Shown here: in pieces, positions 17,560-25,025 of the stretch | Layout of the letters: each line of letters begins with the position of its first letter | Numbering within the stretch: the first letter of the stretch is position 1 | Assembly: GCF_018403685.1 (NCBI RefSeq) | Contig: NZ_BOVK01000027.1 | Location: forward strand, 1-64,000 | Source: Xylanibacillus composti | GTDB taxonomy: Bacteria > Bacillota > Bacilli > Paenibacillales > K13 | Direction of reading: 5' to 3' | DNA length: 64,000 bases | The notes under the pieces: model-generated | Told to the model about the DNA's origin: nothing | What the model saw: the letters and a program-made list of their open reading frames with translations, nothing else | The model's database searches: none | Program-made: the position numbers and the translations under genes

Positions 17560-17594
17560 ATTATAGGGGGCGGTCCCTTTCGATTACTCTGCTT
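17560..17594 (-). promoter_or_regulatory. cluster-type promoter A (AAGCAGAG, 21 bases, TATAAT)
   Basis: On the minus strand AAGCAGAG (17587-17594) is followed after 21 bases by a perfect TATAAT (17560-17565), about 33 bases before the carrier-protein ATG. No TTGACA-like -35 box is present at 17-base spacing. The same arrangement recurs at 23963, 26549, 36423, 36467, 39162, 43369 and 47858. Confidence 0.65.
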
Positions 17595-17681
17595 CGCTTG
17601 GCAGCAATCGGTTGGCATTAGCCTAGAAACCAACAAGCGCTCTCTACAATAATTAGGGGAAGAAGGAAAGGGGAGGATCGC

Positions 17682-18533
17682 ATGCATCGCACACAAGCGA
17701 AAGCTGTCATGCATATTGAAGCATCAGCGAGTGAAATATGGCCGTATCTGGCCACACCTGCAGGCATGAACGCCTACTTGACGGATGAAGTGATTGTCGC
17801 CGGCAGCACCATCCAGGAAGGAGACCAAGTCCGCATTATCATAGGCGACATGATCAATGATGCGGTCTGCCTGGCCTGCGAGCCGCCGCGCCGCTTCTGC
17901 CTGCGCGACCGTTTCCGCGCCATGCTCGCCGACGGCAGCTATCTGGAGTATGAACTAACCACCACATTTTTGTTGGAGGAAGAACAATGGATGACGAAGG
18001 TTACGGCTGTAGCGGAAAGCTACGAGGAGGACAACGTGTGGATGCAGTGGCTGCGTGAATGCGGCGAGCTTGGCTGGAGGCAGTCGCTTTTCAACTTGAA
18101 GCATGTTGTTGAGCTCGGTCTTGATCTTCGATATGACATATTCGGCTATCCGCGGCTAGGGGTTTGCAATTGCACTGCCAGCATGGAGCAAGTAGCGGAG
18201 CAAGGGTACAATCCGGATACGGTTGGCGGCAATGTGCTGCTGGAGGTATTCCCGGACAGCCCCGCAGCCAGGGCGGGGCTGTGCAAGGGGGACCTCGTGC
18301 TGGCGCTCAGCGGAGAGCCCGTCCCGACATACCACGATTTTGTCAAAGCGCTGGCCATGTCCTTCCGGAAACATCAAGCTGTTCCAATTACGTATGCACG
18401 GGATGGCCGAATCTATCATACTGCGGTCACCCTGTCCTCAGATCCGCTGTTGACCGGGCTGGTGCAGCCGACAGAGGAACGTATCGCCGCCATCCTTAAC
18501 CGCAAAGCGGATCACGGTCAGTCTGACTCGTGA
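17682..18533 (+). CDS. SRPBCC (AHSA1-like) domain fused to PDZ domain, copy 1
   Basis: A protein of 283 residues. Residues 1-150 look like an AHSA1/START-type SRPBCC fold (IEASASEIWPYLATPAGMNAYLTDEV near the start; ELGWRQSLFNLKHVVE helix at the end), a hydrophobic-ligand-binding barrel. Residues 155-265 are a PDZ domain: FGYPRLGVCNC, then LLEVFPDSPAARAGLCKGDLVLALSGEPV. There is no signal peptide or protease domain. The paralogue at 18518 has the same order and lies tail-to-tail, the 3' ends overlapping by 16 bases. A binding, cyclase or scaffolding role is possible. GGGGAGG precedes the ATG, and a TACAAT box lies at 17645. Confidence 0.8.
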   Translation: MHRTQAKAVMHIEASASEIWPYLATPAGMNAYLTDEVIVAGSTIQEGDQVRIIIGDMINDAVCLACEPPRRFCLRDRFRAMLADGSYLEYELTTTFLLEEEQWMTKVTAVAESYEEDNVWMQWLRECGELGWRQSLFNLKHVVELGLDLRYDIFGYPRLGVCNCTASMEQVAEQGYNPDTVGGNVLLEVFPDSPAARAGLCKGDLVLALSGEPVPTYHDFVKALAMSFRKHQAVPITYARDGRIYHTAVTLSSDPLLTGLVQPTEERIAAILNRKADHGQSDS

Positions 18534-19435
18534 TCCGCCGCTGCGGATTGCTTGCTGTCCTTCCACATCTGTCCGGATGCGGAGCGCTGTCGAGCTAGCA
18601 GCTCACGCTTGCGCCGCTCCGCTTCAAATGATGTCTCCTCAATATCAATCAAGCCCGTAAATGTATCTTCAATCGAAAACGCGACCTCGGTATTCAGCTT
18701 CCGACCATCACGGACATACAGAACAGGCGGCTTTGCTTTCTTCCCGTAATAGGTAGAAACGGTACGGACGAACTCCCTGTAATTCCTTGTCGGAGCATCC
18801 CCAATGGCTACGATGACGTCCCCTTTGCGCAGCCCCGCCTGATCGGCCGGACTTCCCGGGAATACTTCCAGCAAGTAGTTGCCTTGTCCGGGCGACACGC
18901 CTGTCTCCCTGCTCTGCTCCTCGTTAACCGTACAGTTGACGACTCCCATTCGGGGAAAGCTGAACAGCTCCGTGCGCAAATCCAAACCAAGCTCCAGCAC
19001 AGATTTCAAATTCATCAGTGATCGGCGCCACCCCATCTCGAGGCATTCGCGGAACCATTGTCCGTGGGTGGTGGGCTGGAAGCCGGCTACTTCCAGCTCC
19101 AGCTTGACAAAAGGTCCTTCCTGCGACAGACGGTACGTAGTTTGCACCAAATATTGCTGCAGCTGCCCGTCCGGATCCATCGATTCATAGCGGTCGGACA
19201 GCGTAATCTGCTTCATCGGCTCACAGGAGACAACCCTCGTTTCGTTATTGATGTCTCCATAGTTCAGCGTATAGCAGTCGCCTGCTTTCGGTTCGCCGTC
19301 AATGCCGGATGTCTTGGCATAGAAGGTTAAGTACGAATTGGTGCCGGACGGTGTGGCGACAGACCACCACACTCGCTCCAAAGGCGCCTCCAGGTATGTG
19401 ACGTTAATCGATCGATCCAATGGACATTCAATCAT
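18518..19435 (-). CDS. SRPBCC (AHSA1-like) domain fused to PDZ domain, copy 2
   Basis: A protein of 305 residues, paralogous to 17682 over its whole length. Its SRPBCC part runs from about 5 to 165 (LEAPLERVWWSVATPSGTNSYLTF; EMGWRRSLMNLKSVLE). Its PDZ part runs from about 170 to 285 (FSFPRMGVVNCTV; LLEVFPGSPADQAGLRKGDVIVAIGDAP). It overlaps the flavoprotein gene at 19428 by eight bases and is translated from an ATG behind GGAGGG, so the two probably act in one pathway step. The inverted arrangement of the two paralogues suggests local duplication. Ligand unknown. Confidence 0.8.
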   Translation of the reverse strand: MIECPLDRSINVTYLEAPLERVWWSVATPSGTNSYLTFYAKTSGIDGEPKAGDCYTLNYGDINNETRVVSCEPMKQITLSDRYESMDPDGQLQQYLVQTTYRLSQEGPFVKLELEVAGFQPTTHGQWFRECLEMGWRRSLMNLKSVLELGLDLRTELFSFPRMGVVNCTVNEEQSRETGVSPGQGNYLLEVFPGSPADQAGLRKGDVIVAIGDAPTRNYREFVRTVSTYYGKKAKPPVLYVRDGRKLNTEVAFSIEDTFTGLIDIEETSFEAERRKRELLARQRSASGQMWKDSKQSAAADHESD

Positions 19436-20606
19436 AAGTGGGACCCTCCATTAATTTAGAATAAATCCCCGGTGCGCGATGACCGAGCTCCTTGACAAGT
19501 CCGGGAAATGTGCAGAGCACTCCAAGTGTCTGGAGCGACTCCGCTTCGATTGTTTGCGTCGAGCGCTCCAAGGTGCGCAAGCAGTTGTGGTACTGGGGAA
19601 TGATACGTTCATCCCGTTGCCTGGTATAAGCCTGCATCGCCTCCTGCCAAGTGCATGCTCCCTTCCTGTACTTAGCCAGCTCTGTTGCCAGCATGGCAGC
19701 CGAGCACACGGCATTATCGATGCCTGTTCCGGAGACCGGATGCAGATGCGCGCCCGCGTCTCCGACAAGCGCCCATTTCTCGCCATAAGGCTTGCGTATA
19801 TAGCTTTCTATGCCCGCCGTACCGTACAGACGGCCGTGAATCACGGCATTGTCCATTCTCGGCGCGAACGTGGCGATCTTTCTCAGCAGCTTCAAGAAGT
19901 TCGCGGCGGGCGCCTGCCCCCATTCGCGGAACTGCTGCTCCGGGAGCATGACCGCAATGCAATGCAGACCTTGATCCAACGGGTTGCACAGCATGATCCC
20001 TTGATCGAGCCAATACCATTCCACCGTTGGAATCGGCAGCGGCTGCAGGCCGCGGATATACGCATAATAGACGGCCAAGTGGTTCTCGCTTGAGCCGAGC
20101 AGCCGCGCGGGTTGTACAGCCCGGGCGATGGCGGAGCGGCGGCCGTCCGCTCCGATGATGACCTTCCCGTATACGGCATCCTGTCTGCCGCTTTGGTGCT
20201 TGAATCGTACACCGATGACACGCTGCTTCAAGGATACCGTCGAAACTGCCTTCGTTCTCGTCCATATTTCTATATTCGGGAATCGGCCCAGCTCCTCAAA
20301 CAACCATTGATCCAGAAGCTCTCGCCGGACGCTCAGCGCCCTGGAGGTAACTGTAATGCCAGACTCGAATACCCGGCCCTCCAGATCGATGCGCATGCGC
20401 GTCATTGCCGGAATGCCGCTTGAACTCATGCGTTCATGCACGCGCAGCTTGTCGTATATTTCCGTCTCGCCAATGATATGGGTTGACAAGGTTGGCCCCG
20501 GCTTTGCGAATTGATCCATGACCAGGATGCGGAAGCCGTGTTCGGCAAGCAGCAAGGCTGTTGCCGCCCCCGCGCACCGTGCTCCGACAATAATGAAATC
20601 GTACAT
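19428..20606 (-). CDS. FAD-dependent monooxygenase/reductase, geranylgeranyl reductase-like group
   Basis: A flavoprotein of 392 residues with the three landmarks of the PHBH/geranylgeranyl reductase/halogenase superfamily. These are the N-terminal FAD loop FIIVGARCAGAATALLLAEHG, the GADGRRSAIAR segment near 155, and LVGDAGAHLHPVSGTGIDNA near 295. The halogenase WxWxIP motif is absent. It may hydroxylate, epoxidise or reduce a pathway intermediate. GGGAGAG lies before the ATG. It precedes the SRPBCC-PDZ gene, so the binding protein may present the flavoenzyme's substrate; that is inference. A terminator for the upstream gene stands just before it. Confidence 0.83.
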   Translation of the reverse strand: MYDFIIVGARCAGAATALLLAEHGFRILVMDQFAKPGPTLSTHIIGETEIYDKLRVHERMSSSGIPAMTRMRIDLEGRVFESGITVTSRALSVRRELLDQWLFEELGRFPNIEIWTRTKAVSTVSLKQRVIGVRFKHQSGRQDAVYGKVIIGADGRRSAIARAVQPARLLGSSENHLAVYYAYIRGLQPLPIPTVEWYWLDQGIMLCNPLDQGLHCIAVMLPEQQFREWGQAPAANFLKLLRKIATFAPRMDNAVIHGRLYGTAGIESYIRKPYGEKWALVGDAGAHLHPVSGTGIDNAVCSAAMLATELAKYRKGACTWQEAMQAYTRQRDERIIPQYHNCLRTLERSTQTIEAESLQTLGVLCTFPGLVKELGHRAPGIYSKLMEGPTYD

Positions 20607-20631
20607 GGCAGCTCTCCCATGGCTCAGCTTG

Positions 20632-20660
20632 AAAAAGAAGAGCCATACGAGATGGCCCTT
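20632..20660 (-). terminator. Rho-independent terminator of the 20685 gene
   Basis: Reading the minus strand, a nine-pair stem (AAGGGCCAT / ATGGCTCTT, one G-U pair) with a five-base loop is followed by CTTTTTC. It lies 24 bases after the stop of the 172-residue protein gene and just upstream of the flavoprotein gene. Confidence 0.75.
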
Positions 20661-20684
20661 CCCTCTTGCCTGATTGGACTTCGA

Positions 20685-21203
20685 TTAGTTGGATTGCAAG
20701 CAGCCGTAAATTTGGCCCACTTGATTGTCTTGCTCGTCGAACAGAGGCACAACGCTCTCGGAGTAGAAAGTTGCATCCTTCGGAGGAAGGCCCTTCAGCG
20801 TTCCTTTCATGTGGATCGGCTTCTTGTTGTGGAACGTGCCCTCCGGAGTTTCCATTACCCAGTACAGGTAGGACTCGCCTTGAACACCGTCAGTGATGGT
20901 CTTTTTGAACGGGATCGTTGCGCTGGCTTTCATCGGAGCGCCTTGTCCATGCACGCCGCCGCGCACGCGGATTTCTTGTCCAGGCCAGATTTCCTTGGAG
21001 GTTGCAACCAAGTCCACGTTCATAATCTCGAGATCTACCGTAACGCCGGACTTCAGGCTGAACTCGGAATCATTAACCGTGAAGTGCGTCGGCTGCGCCT
21101 GCGTGAACTGCAGCTCTTCCACACGGCCGTCTGCCAATTCCAGATACGTCTTACTGTTCGAGTTTTCCAATGTCATGGAAAGTTTTTTGAGCGCTGTTTT
21201 CAT
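20685..21203 (-). CDS. unrecognised 172-residue protein
   Basis: I do not recognise this protein. It has 172 residues, no signal peptide and no membrane segment, and appears beta-rich: alternating hydrophobic strands such as VTVDLEIMNVDLVA, EIRVRGGVHG and ESYLYWVMETPEG. It ends in VPLFDEQDNQVGQIYGCLQSN. That pattern recalls small beta-barrel proteins (for example allene-oxide-cyclase or dirigent-like barrels), but I see no diagnostic motif. CAGGAGG stands before the ATG. It is monocistronic, with a terminator after it and a variant of the cluster promoter element before it, which suggests strong separate expression. Confidence 0.7.
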   Translation of the reverse strand: MKTALKKLSMTLENSNSKTYLELADGRVEELQFTQAQPTHFTVNDSEFSLKSGVTVDLEIMNVDLVATSKEIWPGQEIRVRGGVHGQGAPMKASATIPFKKTITDGVQGESYLYWVMETPEGTFHNKKPIHMKGTLKGLPPKDATFYSESVVPLFDEQDNQVGQIYGCLQSN

Positions 21204-21244
21204 AGCTATTACCTCCTGAAAATTGAGTTTGCCTCCCGGGGGTA

Positions 21245-21285
21245 ATTCTATCTTCTCATGACTGCGCCCGAATCTCTCAGCTTTT
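21245..21285 (-). promoter_or_regulatory. possible cluster-type promoter F (variant spacing)
   Basis: On the minus strand AAAAGCTGAG (21276-21285) precedes the gene at 20685. The same ten bases occur before the haloperoxidase gene at 47885. Here the best -10-like box, TAGAAT (21245-21250), is 25 bases away rather than 20-21, so the promoter call is weaker than the others. Confidence 0.4.
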
Positions 21286-21329
21286 CCTTTCCTGATCTTT
21301 CGTTGTTTTGTGCGCTGTTCGGCAGCCCG

Positions 21330-21575
21330 CTATCCCGCCACATACGGCTCGACAAGCTGATAAATGTGCTCCACGCTCTTGAAGTTGTCCAGATAGATGG
21401 ATTCATCATCGATTTCGATTTCGAACGTTTCTTCCAGAGCCACTACGAGGCGAATAAAAGTCATGGAATTAATCCCCAGCTTGAGCAAGTCTGTACTGCG
21501 GTCGACTTGAACTTGCGCGGGCACGATATCCTCCAGGCATGCAATAATTTGCTCGATCGCTTCTTCCTTTTTCAT
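21330..21575 (-). CDS. acyl/peptidyl carrier protein C
   Basis: A carrier protein of about 81 residues. The attachment serine is in LGINSMTFIRLVVALEE, with Asn in place of the usual Asp of DSL. It begins MKKEEAIEQIIACLEDIV, and ATG 21575 has AGG eight bases upstream; an in-frame GTG three codons earlier overlaps the upstream stop. It is the last gene of the operon PhyH (23090) - phosphopantetheinyl transferase (22633) - BtrH-like protein (21581) - carrier. That order suggests that this carrier donates its acyl group to or through the BtrH-like protein. Confidence 0.88.
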   Translation of the reverse strand: MKKEEAIEQIIACLEDIVPAQVQVDRSTDLLKLGINSMTFIRLVVALEETFEIEIDDESIYLDNFKSVEHIYQLVEPYVAG

Positions 21576-21580
21576 ATCCG

Positions 21581-22636
21581 TCACCTGCCTTCCCGATAGC
21601 GGAGATCCAGCCTGGCTTCCACCAAGTACTCCATCAGCAGGGGGACCGCGCGCTTTTCCTTTTCGTATATGGCGTGAAAGTTTTCGCTAATCTCCGCCAG
21701 ATGCCTGGAGTTCGTCGTCTTCTGAAACAGCAGCGAGTCCATGCGGACGCGCATAAGCAGCTGCTTGGCCTGTTCGTAGAGATCCATGCTCTTTTGCAAC
21801 AGGCGTCGATCCGGACCGGCTTCCCTATCCTGCATGTATGCAAGCCTGCGCAGCATCCATTTCTTGTGCTGGAGCATCTTGGTCACGACAATGTTCCAGA
21901 TTCCGTATTCTCTCGGATCTATATCCCGGCTCTTGGCTGTTCTCGCGAAGTAATCGGCCATATAGACATTGACCGGAAATCCGTTGGAGAACACATCGTC
22001 CTTTTCCCCGCGAGGTTGAATATTCCCCCGTTCCAGGGAGAAGTACAGGCTCCTCCAGTTATGCGTGAACATGGCAGCAGGCTCCAGGCAAATGCGCGAA
22101 AGAGGAAAGCCGTAATAAGCGAACCATCTGTTCGCATGCAGATGCTCCTCTGCAACATGCGCGAATTCCTTCTCGCAGACCGCATACGCAATCCTTGTCC
22201 TGCCATAAGATTTGCCGTTAATTTCGAATGCGAGCAAATCGAGTTGTTGGCGCTCGTCATCGTAGCCATAAATGATCGCATCGTGAACCAAATCCGGGCC
22301 TCGGTAAAAATTGGAACACGGCAGGCGAGACCAGTTGAAATACATCATGACATAATGACCTTGATCGAGCGCCCCGCGAATAGCCGCCAGCACCCCCTTG
22401 CCGCCGTAATCCAGCGGCTCCTCTCGAAGCATGCCGGCATACACATCCAAATGCTCCTCAAAGCGCACAAAAGGAAACATCATGTTCTCCTTCGACTTGA
22501 TCTGAAGATTGACGAAATGTCCATAGCACCAAGGCGTCCGCATCGGGTCGGCCATAATGATGCTCAACCGGAAATTATGATAGCATTCCGTCTCCAAACC
22601 GGGATTCGGATGGATCGGCAGCTGTCTCGCCTTCAT
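21581..22636 (-). CDS. BtrH-like Cys/His acyltransferase/peptidase-fold protein
   Basis: A protein of 351 residues. A conserved-looking N-terminal cysteine is in TECYHNFRLSII. A later block, LDQGHYVMMYFNWSRLP then LVHDAIIYGYDDERQQLDLL, supplies the His and an acidic residue. This is the pattern of papain/C39-like folds related to BtrH, which transfers a carrier-bound acyl group to an amine in butirosin assembly. The C-terminal 120 residues are helical (MDLYEQAKQLLMRVRMDS). The C-terminal half of the protein at 12832 has matching blocks. AAAGGAG precedes the ATG. The family assignment is by motif pattern only. Confidence 0.55.
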   Translation of the reverse strand: MKARQLPIHPNPGLETECYHNFRLSIIMADPMRTPWCYGHFVNLQIKSKENMMFPFVRFEEHLDVYAGMLREEPLDYGGKGVLAAIRGALDQGHYVMMYFNWSRLPCSNFYRGPDLVHDAIIYGYDDERQQLDLLAFEINGKSYGRTRIAYAVCEKEFAHVAEEHLHANRWFAYYGFPLSRICLEPAAMFTHNWRSLYFSLERGNIQPRGEKDDVFSNGFPVNVYMADYFARTAKSRDIDPREYGIWNIVVTKMLQHKKWMLRRLAYMQDREAGPDRRLLQKSMDLYEQAKQLLMRVRMDSLLFQKTTNSRHLAEISENFHAIYEKEKRAVPLLMEYLVEARLDLRYREGR

Positions 22637-23082
22637 GTCGCCAGCTCCTTTCCCGGTTCCGCTGGCCTGGTAACAAGCACGATTCCTGCCGCATATTCCC
22701 CGGAGTGGGACAAGCTGATATGAAAGTCCAAGCGATGGCGTACCGCATGCTCATGAAGAGCTCCGTACAAGAAGAGATAGGGCTTGCCATGCGCAGTCCG
22801 GCGTGTCTCTACGTCTACAAACCGATACGGTATGCTCAGTTCTCCGCTCATCGCCTTATAGAACGCCTCTTTGACTGCCCATCTTGCTGCGAAGTGCTGT
22901 GCGGCATTGGCATGACTCAGGCAATATTCGCGCTCCTGCGCCGTGAACACCTTGGCGATCATTCGCTCCCCCTGGCGCTCGAGCGCCTGCCTCAGCTGTT
23001 CTATACTCTGCATGTCAATCCCAATGCCGACAACAGAGAGCTGCTTCGGAATTGTCTTGCACGCCATGCTGACTTCCTGCAT
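22633..23082 (-). CDS. AcpS-type 4'-phosphopantetheinyl transferase
   Basis: About 149 residues. VVGIGIDMQSIEQL holds the Mg-binding Asp, and HFAARWAVKEAFYKA the catalytic WxxKEA motif of holo-ACP synthases. It would attach phosphopantetheine to the five carrier proteins of the cluster, which suggests that the host's housekeeping enzyme is not sufficient or not specific. It is longer than typical AcpS (about 120), with a tail ending in RPAEPGKELAT. The start is placed at 23082 (AGGA five bases upstream); ATG at 23067 is a second possibility. It overlaps the BtrH-like gene by four bases. Confidence 0.88.
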   Translation of the reverse strand: MQEVSMACKTIPKQLSVVGIGIDMQSIEQLRQALERQGERMIAKVFTAQEREYCLSHANAAQHFAARWAVKEAFYKAMSGELSIPYRFVDVETRRTAHGKPYLFLYGALHEHAVRHRLDFHISLSHSGEYAAGIVLVTRPAEPGKELAT

Positions 23083-23089
23083 AGGAATC

Positions 23090-23929
23090 CTACTCGACAT
23101 CTTGGCTTCCTTCCCACGGCTTGCTGCCGCCGACTCCGCTCCAAACCGCCTTCTTCAGCGTAGGATTCCCCGCTTTGGGCCGGACGTTCAGCCTTCTGCG
23201 CACCTTGCTGCCGCTGCGGTCCAGGAGTGCATGGTGATTCAGCGCCACCCGCTCCGCACTGGTTCCTGTAAAGTGGGTCACATGCGCTTGGCGAAACCTG
23301 TTCTTCGTCACATTCGCGTAAGAACCATGCACCAAATTCCCGTGCAGGGCGACAACATCTCCCGGATTTGTCTCCAGCGGCAGCTTCTCATAGCCCTCCG
23401 GCAAACTCAGCTTCTCCCCGTACTCCGCCTCGCTTTCCTCAATTGGCTCCGGCTCCAGCAAACCGAGCTTGTGCGAGCCCGGCACCACATACAAGCCGCC
23501 GTTCCGCGGCTGAGATGCGCTGAGGCATGTCCACAGCGAGCATGTGGTCTTTGGCGCCGCCCCCACACTGTAATTGTCCTGGTGAGCGGGAAGTCCCCGA
23601 GTCCCGGGTCCCTTGAAATAGTAGCTCGTGGAGATGGCAAGCGCCGGCTCGCCAAGCAGCGCTTCCGCAGCAGCGAACATATCATCCGACAGGATCAGGC
23701 CGGCGATCTCCGGTCGGGTGAAGTGATAGTCGCGCAGCCTCGGAAACACGCTCTCCAGCGGGCGGTCCTCCTCTTGGACAATCGTGCCTTCCCGAATCAG
23801 ATCCATCCAAAGCTTGTGAAATTCCTGGTTGATTTGTTGCGCATCTTCAGCAGAAACCCAATGGCGAAGGACGACGTAGCCGTTCTCTTCAAAAAATCGG
23901 CGATCCTCCGCCGATACGATTTTGGTCAT
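23090..23929 (-). CDS. PhyH-type Fe(II)/2-oxoglutarate dioxygenase, copy 2
   Basis: About 279 residues of the phytanoyl-CoA dioxygenase family. The H-x-D pair is in LPAHQDNYSVG, the distal His in HGNLVHGSYANV, and the arginine region is FRQAHVTHF. GGGGGG stands before the ATG at 23929. It leads the operon with the phosphopantetheinyl transferase, BtrH-like protein and carrier C, so its substrate may be bound to that carrier. The C-terminus (NPTLKKAVWSGVGGSKPWEG) differs from the other three copies. Confidence 0.87.
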   Translation of the reverse strand: MTKIVSAEDRRFFEENGYVVLRHWVSAEDAQQINQEFHKLWMDLIREGTIVQEEDRPLESVFPRLRDYHFTRPEIAGLILSDDMFAAAEALLGEPALAISTSYYFKGPGTRGLPAHQDNYSVGAAPKTTCSLWTCLSASQPRNGGLYVVPGSHKLGLLEPEPIEESEAEYGEKLSLPEGYEKLPLETNPGDVVALHGNLVHGSYANVTKNRFRQAHVTHFTGTSAERVALNHHALLDRSGSKVRRRLNVRPKAGNPTLKKAVWSGVGGSKPWEGSQDVE

Positions 23930-23962
23930 GGCGATTCCCCCCCATACGGATGGTTTATCCAA

Positions 23963-23997
23963 AGTCTATTGAATCGACCTCCGTTTGCCTCGGCTTT
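23963..23997 (-). promoter_or_regulatory. cluster-type promoter G (AAAGCCGAG, 20 bases, TAGACT)
   Basis: On the minus strand AAAGCCGAG (23989-23997) lies exactly 20 bases before TAGACT (23963-23968), upstream of the PhyH copy 2 operon. There is no conventional -35 box. Confidence 0.6.
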
Positions 23998-24060
23998 CCT
24001 TGCCGCTGTCACGAAAAACTGCTTCTGCCAGCCTCACTCCCTGCTCTCCTCGGTCCACGC

Positions 24061-24780
24061 CTAAGTCCCGCCGCATGATTCATGGGGAGCAGCCGACAGC
24101 CTGTAGCCGCTCCCCGGAACATGTGTGATGAGGCTTTGCATCAAATCCGGGGCGTCCAGCTTTTTGCGCAGCCTGTAGATGTATTGGCGTACTGCATCCG
24201 AGGCCGTGTACTCATCCCATACAGCGGCAATGAGTTCCTCCGTCGGAACGTATTGTCCACGGCGGGTCCACAAATAATCCAGCACAGCCTGTTCCTTCTC
24301 AGTCAATGCAACCTGCCTGTCATGCAGCTGCACACTGCGCTGCCCGGGCTTGTATACGATACCTGGCTGCAACAGGATGTCCCGATCGGGAGGCCAAGCA
24401 TGCGCGGCTGCGAGGTGCTGTACCGTGAACCAGATGGATTCCTGCTGCACAAGCAGGCACAAATTCTCCAGCTGCTCCAGATCGTGACAATCCTCTTCTG
24501 TGACAGCTTCATGCAGAAGGCCAAAGATCGGAATGTCAGGGTAAGACCGGGCCAACTCCGTGCAGCATTCGCGGTCATAGTCCGACACACTGCGCATCTG
24601 CCAGACAACCCACCCTACCGGGCAGCCCTGCCTGCAGAGCAGGAGCACATCCTTCAGTCCGTATACGTGAACCCGCTGCAGAGGAAGGGGCAGACGGTTC
24701 GGCACCACAGCGCCCTTGTCTTGACTCTTGTCAACGACTGCCACCCACGTGCGTTCCTTGCCTGAAGCCTGCTCGTTCAT
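24061..24780 (-). CDS. OmpR-type winged-helix transcriptional regulator with atypical N-terminus
   Basis: A protein of 239 residues. The C-terminal 100 residues form an OmpR/PhoB winged helix: VALTEKEQAVLDYLWTRRGQYVPTEELIAAVWDEY, then VRQYIYRLRKKLDAP and HVPGSGYRL. The N-terminal 120 residues look like a receiver fold in outline, but I cannot find the acidic pocket, phospho-acceptor Asp and Lys of a true receiver. Several Cys are present (CRQGC, DRECC). No histidine kinase gene is adjacent. It is encoded last in the operon under promoter B, so it may regulate itself. It is my first candidate for the protein that binds the AAAGCNGAG element. Confidence 0.8.
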   Translation of the reverse strand: MNEQASGKERTWVAVVDKSQDKGAVVPNRLPLPLQRVHVYGLKDVLLLCRQGCPVGWVVWQMRSVSDYDRECCTELARSYPDIPIFGLLHEAVTEEDCHDLEQLENLCLLVQQESIWFTVQHLAAAHAWPPDRDILLQPGIVYKPGQRSVQLHDRQVALTEKEQAVLDYLWTRRGQYVPTEELIAAVWDEYTASDAVRQYIYRLRKKLDAPDLMQSLITHVPGSGYRLSAAPHESCGGT

Positions 24781-25025
24781 CGCTTGCCAAGCTCGCTTTC
24801 CACATAGTGGACAAGCTCCTTCAAAGTCGGTACGTTCTCTTCCCAGGCTTCCGACAAAACCAGCTCAATCTGGAACGCATTCTCCATGTCGATCATCAAG
24901 CGCAGCCAGGAGAGGGAGGACAATCCGCAAGCCGCCAACGGCTCCTCCCCGCTTGCCAAATCCAGTTGGATCTGATGGCCTTCCAACAGCTGCTTAATAG
25001 TTCGCTCTATCGCAGTTCGATCCAT
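24777..25025 (-). CDS. acyl/peptidyl carrier protein D
   Basis: A carrier protein of about 82 residues with the attachment serine in CGLSSLSWLRLMID (SSL in place of DSL). The start at 25025 (MDRTAIERTIKQLL) follows GGAGGG by eight bases and lies inside the last codons of the AMP ligase gene, a 32-base overlap that implies coupled expression. The adjacent AMP ligase (24994) is thus the natural candidate to load it. Its stop overlaps the regulator start by ATGA. Confidence 0.87.
   Translation of the reverse strand: MDRTAIERTIKQLLEGHQIQLDLASGEEPLAACGLSSLSWLRLMIDMENAFQIELVLSEAWEENVPTLKELVHYVESELGKR

Noticed and set aside
20607-20631. AAGCTGAG just before the flavoprotein gene at 19428
   Set aside because: It lies about 16 bases before the ATG with no room for a -10 box, so it cannot act like the other elements.
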